Assembly: GCA_001916055.1 (NCBI GenBank)
Contig: MNRR01000022.1
Location: forward strand, 1-50,035
Direction of reading: 5' to 3'
Length of the DNA stretch: 50,035 nt
Source of the DNA: Clostridium sp. 28_12
GTDB taxonomy: Bacteria > Bacillota > Clostridia > TANB77 > CAG-508
The notes under the pieces were generated by a model. The model did not search any database and was not told the origin of the DNA. It worked only from the letters and a program-made list of their open reading frames with translations. This document shows positions 48,140-50,035 of this stretch, one piece after another (the first letter of the stretch is position 1; the number at the start of each line of letters is the position of its first letter). The position numbers and the translations under genes are program-made.

Positions 48140-49399
48140 ATGAATATATTAGATATTATAGCAAAAAAAAGAGACTCAAAAGAATTAACAAAACAAGAAA
48201 TAGAATATTTTGTTAAAGAATATACAGTTGGAAATATAACAGACTATCAAGCTGCTGCACTTATAATGGCAATATATATAAAAGGAATGAATGATAGAGA
48301 AATAACAGATTTGACATTAGCAATGGCACATTCAGGAGAAGTGTTAGATTTGTCGTGCTTTGGAGAGAATGTTGTTGATAAACATAGTACAGGTGGAGTA
48401 GGAGACAAAGTATCAATTATTCTATTACCAATAATTGCTTCTTTAGGTGTACCTGTTGCAAAGATGTCAGGAAGAGGGTTAGGCTTCACTGGCGGAACAG
48501 TTGACAAAATGGAATCTATACCAGGTTATAAAACCAATATAAGTATAAAGGATTTTATAGAAGATGTAAAAAAAGTTGGAATAAGTATGATTGGGCAAAC
48601 AATGAATTTAGCACCAGCAGACAAAAAAATATATGCATTAAGAGATGCTATTTCTTGTGTTGAAAATATTCCATTAATAGCATCAAGTATAATGAGCAAA
48701 AAAATAGCAAGCGGAGCTAACAAAATAGTTATTGATGTTACAGTTGGAAAAGGTGCATTCATGAAAAATAAAGAAGATGCACAAAAGCTAGCAGAGCAAA
48801 TGATTAGAATAGGAAAGCTTGCGGGAAGAGAAGTAAGATGTGTATTAACACCAATGGATGAACCTTTGGGATATGCTGTTGGAAATTCATTAGAAGTTAT
48901 AGAGGCAATAAATTTTTTAAAGGGTAATATGCCAAAAGATTTAAAAGATGTTGTATTAGAGCTTGGAGCCAATATGCTTCAATTAGCTGGAAAAGGCGAG
49001 AATATTGAAGAAAACAAACTAAAAATGTTAAAAAATATTGAAAATGGAGCAGCATTCAACAAGTTTGAAGAGATGGTAAAAAATCAAGGCGGAGATATTT
49101 CATATTTAGAAGATACGACTAAATTCAAAAAATCAAAATACACTATTGCTGTAGTTGCGGAAGAAGATGGAATTGTTAAAGAAATCAATGCAGAAGAGAT
49201 AGGAAAATTAGCATGCTATTTAGGGGCAGGACGTGTTAATAAAGATGATAAAATTGAACCAGATGTGGGAATTGTTTTAAACAAAAAAGTTGGAGATGAA
49301 GTAATGGTTAATGATTTCTTAGCATATATTTGTGGAAATGATGAAAATAAAGTACATGAATCAGAGAAGAAAATTTTAGAAATATATAAAATATCTTAA
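48140..49399 (+). CDS. pdp: Pyrimidine-nucleoside phosphorylase
   Basis: 419 residues. The signature SGRGLGFTGGTVDKMESIPG (about 114-133) and KHSTGGVGDKVS identify the thymidine/pyrimidine-nucleoside phosphorylase family. The C-terminal biotinyl-like domain with YLGAGRVNKDDKIEPDVGI is present. It splits thymidine or uridine with phosphate to base and sugar-phosphate in nucleoside salvage. The Pdp versus DeoA distinction is not safe by eye. AGGAGG precedes ATG 48140. Confidence 0.93.
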   Translation: MNILDIIAKKRDSKELTKQEIEYFVKEYTVGNITDYQAAALIMAIYIKGMNDREITDLTLAMAHSGEVLDLSCFGENVVDKHSTGGVGDKVSIILLPIIASLGVPVAKMSGRGLGFTGGTVDKMESIPGYKTNISIKDFIEDVKKVGISMIGQTMNLAPADKKIYALRDAISCVENIPLIASSIMSKKIASGANKIVIDVTVGKGAFMKNKEDAQKLAEQMIRIGKLAGREVRCVLTPMDEPLGYAVGNSLEVIEAINFLKGNMPKDLKDVVLELGANMLQLAGKGENIEENKLKMLKNIENGAAFNKFEEMVKNQGGDISYLEDTTKFKKSKYTIAVVAEEDGIVKEINAEEIGKLACYLGAGRVNKDDKIEPDVGIVLNKKVGDEVMVNDFLAYICGNDENKVHESEKKILEIYKIS

Positions 49400-49402
49400 A
49401 AT

Positions 49403-49472
49403 TTGCACGGAAAAAAAGCGATCTCAAGTGTGCAAAATTGCACGGAAAAAAAGCGATCTCAAGTGTGCAAAA
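49403..49472. repeat. Two perfect tandem copies of a 35-bp hairpin unit
   Basis: Units 49403-49437 and 49438-49472 are identical. Each has TTGCAC at its start and GTGCAA near its end as a 6-bp stem, with GGAAAAAAAGCGATCTCAAG inside. It follows the pdp stop by 3 bp and precedes the promoter of the cdaA unit. It may act as a terminator (one strand has a run of T in the loop) or a protein-binding site. Confidence 0.75.
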
Positions 49473-49479
49473 AAAGGTA

Positions 49480-49507
49480 TTGCAAAAAAAGAAATTTATG
49501 TTATAAT
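49480..49507 (+). promoter_or_regulatory. Promoter for the small membrane protein/cdaA unit
   Basis: TTGCAA (49480-49485), 16 bp, TATAAT (49502-49507). Confidence 0.65.
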
Positions 49508-49543
49508 AGAAATTGTATAGATAAACGAAGGGAATGATAAAAC

Positions 49544-49705
49544 ATGAAAAAAGAAAAAAAGGAAAAACAAGTAGAGATAAAAGTAAAGAATAGAATAGAT
49601 AAGCGTACAGTATTGACAAAGATAATGGCATCATTTTTATTGGTATTAATGGTTTTAGCATCTTGTTCAACATGCATATATTTTGTAGTTTCAAACATAA
49701 AATAG
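49544..49705 (+). CDS. 53-residue membrane protein upstream of cdaA
   Basis: A highly basic N-terminus (MKKEKKEKQVEIKVKNRIDK) is followed by one transmembrane segment (about 28-50). It resembles the short DUF4044-type proteins of Bacillota but is not a sure match. LASC at 38-41 mimics a lipobox, yet hydrophobic sequence continues beyond it, so an ordinary single-pass protein is likelier. GAAGGGA precedes ATG 49544. It is 37 bp before cdaA. Confidence 0.55.
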   Translation: MKKEKKEKQVEIKVKNRIDKRTVLTKIMASFLLVLMVLASCSTCIYFVVSNIK

Positions 49706-49742
49706 TTATAAAAATATAACTTAAGAGGAGAAATGGATAAAT

Positions 49743-50035
49743 ATGGAGAATATAGGAGTAGTATTAAATAGATTTTACGAACAAAATATACTAACATATA
49801 TACAAATGTATCAAGAATATCCAATAAAATTAATCTCGTTAATATTAGATATAGTAATAGTAATATTTTTAGCATATGAATTGTTAAGAATTGTAAAAGA
49901 TTCCAGGGCTTGGCAATTAGTAAAAGGAATAGCCTTTTTAGTAATTGCAACAGCACTAAGTGGATTATTAAAATTACATATATTAAATTATATTTTATCA
50001 ACAGTTATGGATTGGGGAGTAATTTTAATAATAAT
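49743..50035 (+). CDS. cdaA: Diadenylate cyclase CdaA, N-terminal part
   Basis: The first 97 residues only; the gene runs off the window. Three transmembrane helices (about 30-50, 63-80 and 85-97) and the sequence YPIKLISLILDIVIVIFLAY, RAWQLVKGIAFLVIATALS are those of the membrane part of CdaA (DacA), which makes c-di-AMP. The catalytic DAC domain with DGA and RHR motifs must lie beyond 50035. AGAGGAG precedes ATG 49743. Confidence 0.9.
   Translation, partial: MENIGVVLNRFYEQNILTYIQMYQEYPIKLISLILDIVIVIFLAYELLRIVKDSRAWQLVKGIAFLVIATALSGLLKLHILNYILSTVMDWGVILII

Noticed and set aside
49403..49472. Start of a CRISPR array
   Set aside because: The two 35-bp units are directly adjacent with no spacer, there are only two, and no cas gene is in the window.
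49501..50001. 166-codon minus-strand frame over the start of cdaA
   Set aside because: Opposite strand of the small membrane gene and cdaA, both of which have promoter, ribosome-binding sites and recognisable features.
1..50035. tRNA and rRNA genes
   Set aside because: I looked for the T-loop GGTTCGAATC-type sequence and for rRNA-like G/C-rich stretches and saw none; a covariance-model scan would be decisive.

Overview
The window looks like chromosome from a low-GC, endospore-forming member of the Clostridia (Bacillota), probably an uncultured gut-type lineage. The basis is strongly AT-rich codon use, purine-rich ribosome-binding sites, sigma-A type promoters (TTGnnn, 17 bp, TATAAT), and sporulation genes (pdaA, yqfC, yqfD, spoIIID). 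Other Bacillota hallmarks are a glmS ribozyme, GatCAB, an Agr-type quorum-sensing locus, sortase, NAD-dependent DNA ligase and CdaA. The species cannot be fixed from this sequence alone.

Layout. 1-6.2 kb is an accessory region. It holds a TnpV gene followed by an 84-bp nested inverted repeat, small minus-strand genes (DUF6512-like, cupin, pentapeptide repeat, ferredoxin), a chloramphenicol acetyltransferase gene with an in-frame TGA, and a YhcG-type nuclease. Next comes a promoter-leader-terminator unit whose downstream gene is cut off by a decayed ISNCY-like insertion sequence. 6.3-18 kb holds a HAD phosphatase, an anchored protein, a polysaccharide deacetylase, an M23 peptidase, glmS with its ribozyme, uvrC, a patatin-like lipase, a methyltransferase and two RluA-type pseudouridine synthases. 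18.2-21.2 kb is a complete agr locus: agrB-agrD on the plus strand converge on agrC-agrA on the minus strand. 21.4-26.6 kb is a sporulation and ribosome-maturation run (pdaA, yqfC, yqfD, an unknown gene, ybeY, a DUF3048 gene). 26.7-38.2 kb is mostly housekeeping: ldh, gatCAB, alaS, HIT, sortase, ligA, folD, dprA. 38.3-43.3 kb is a defence-flavoured stretch with a DnaB/RecA-like ATPase, a lone MrcB-type modified-DNA-binding domain, a zinc-ribbon-like small protein, and HsdS and HsdM without HsdR. 43.3-50 kb holds a GNAT, spoIIID, an RsiV-like protein, htrA, a pilin-like protein, rnhB, pdp, a duplicated 35-bp hairpin, a small membrane protein and the start of cdaA.

How the genes work together. 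Envelope remodelling (two deacetylases, M23, sortase, HtrA, CdaA, GlmS) and sporulation form one theme. Gln/Asn-tRNA amidation, AlaRS, YbeY, RluA enzymes and RNase HII form the translation and RNA theme. UvrC, LigA and DprA form the DNA repair and uptake theme. Three isolated small genes with more GC-rich codon use (5.9, 15.9 and 31.1 kb) sit between core genes. Each has its own near-identical promoter and a strong terminator.

The most notable observations are: the AgrD peptide with a predicted seven-residue ring, the three single-gene cassettes, the leader RNA upstream of an IS-interrupted gene, the MrcB-domain/HsdSM locus with a structured leader, the reduced alanyl-tRNA synthetase, the nested inverted repeat beside tnpV, and the pseudogenes and frameshifts in cat, yqfD and the transposase.
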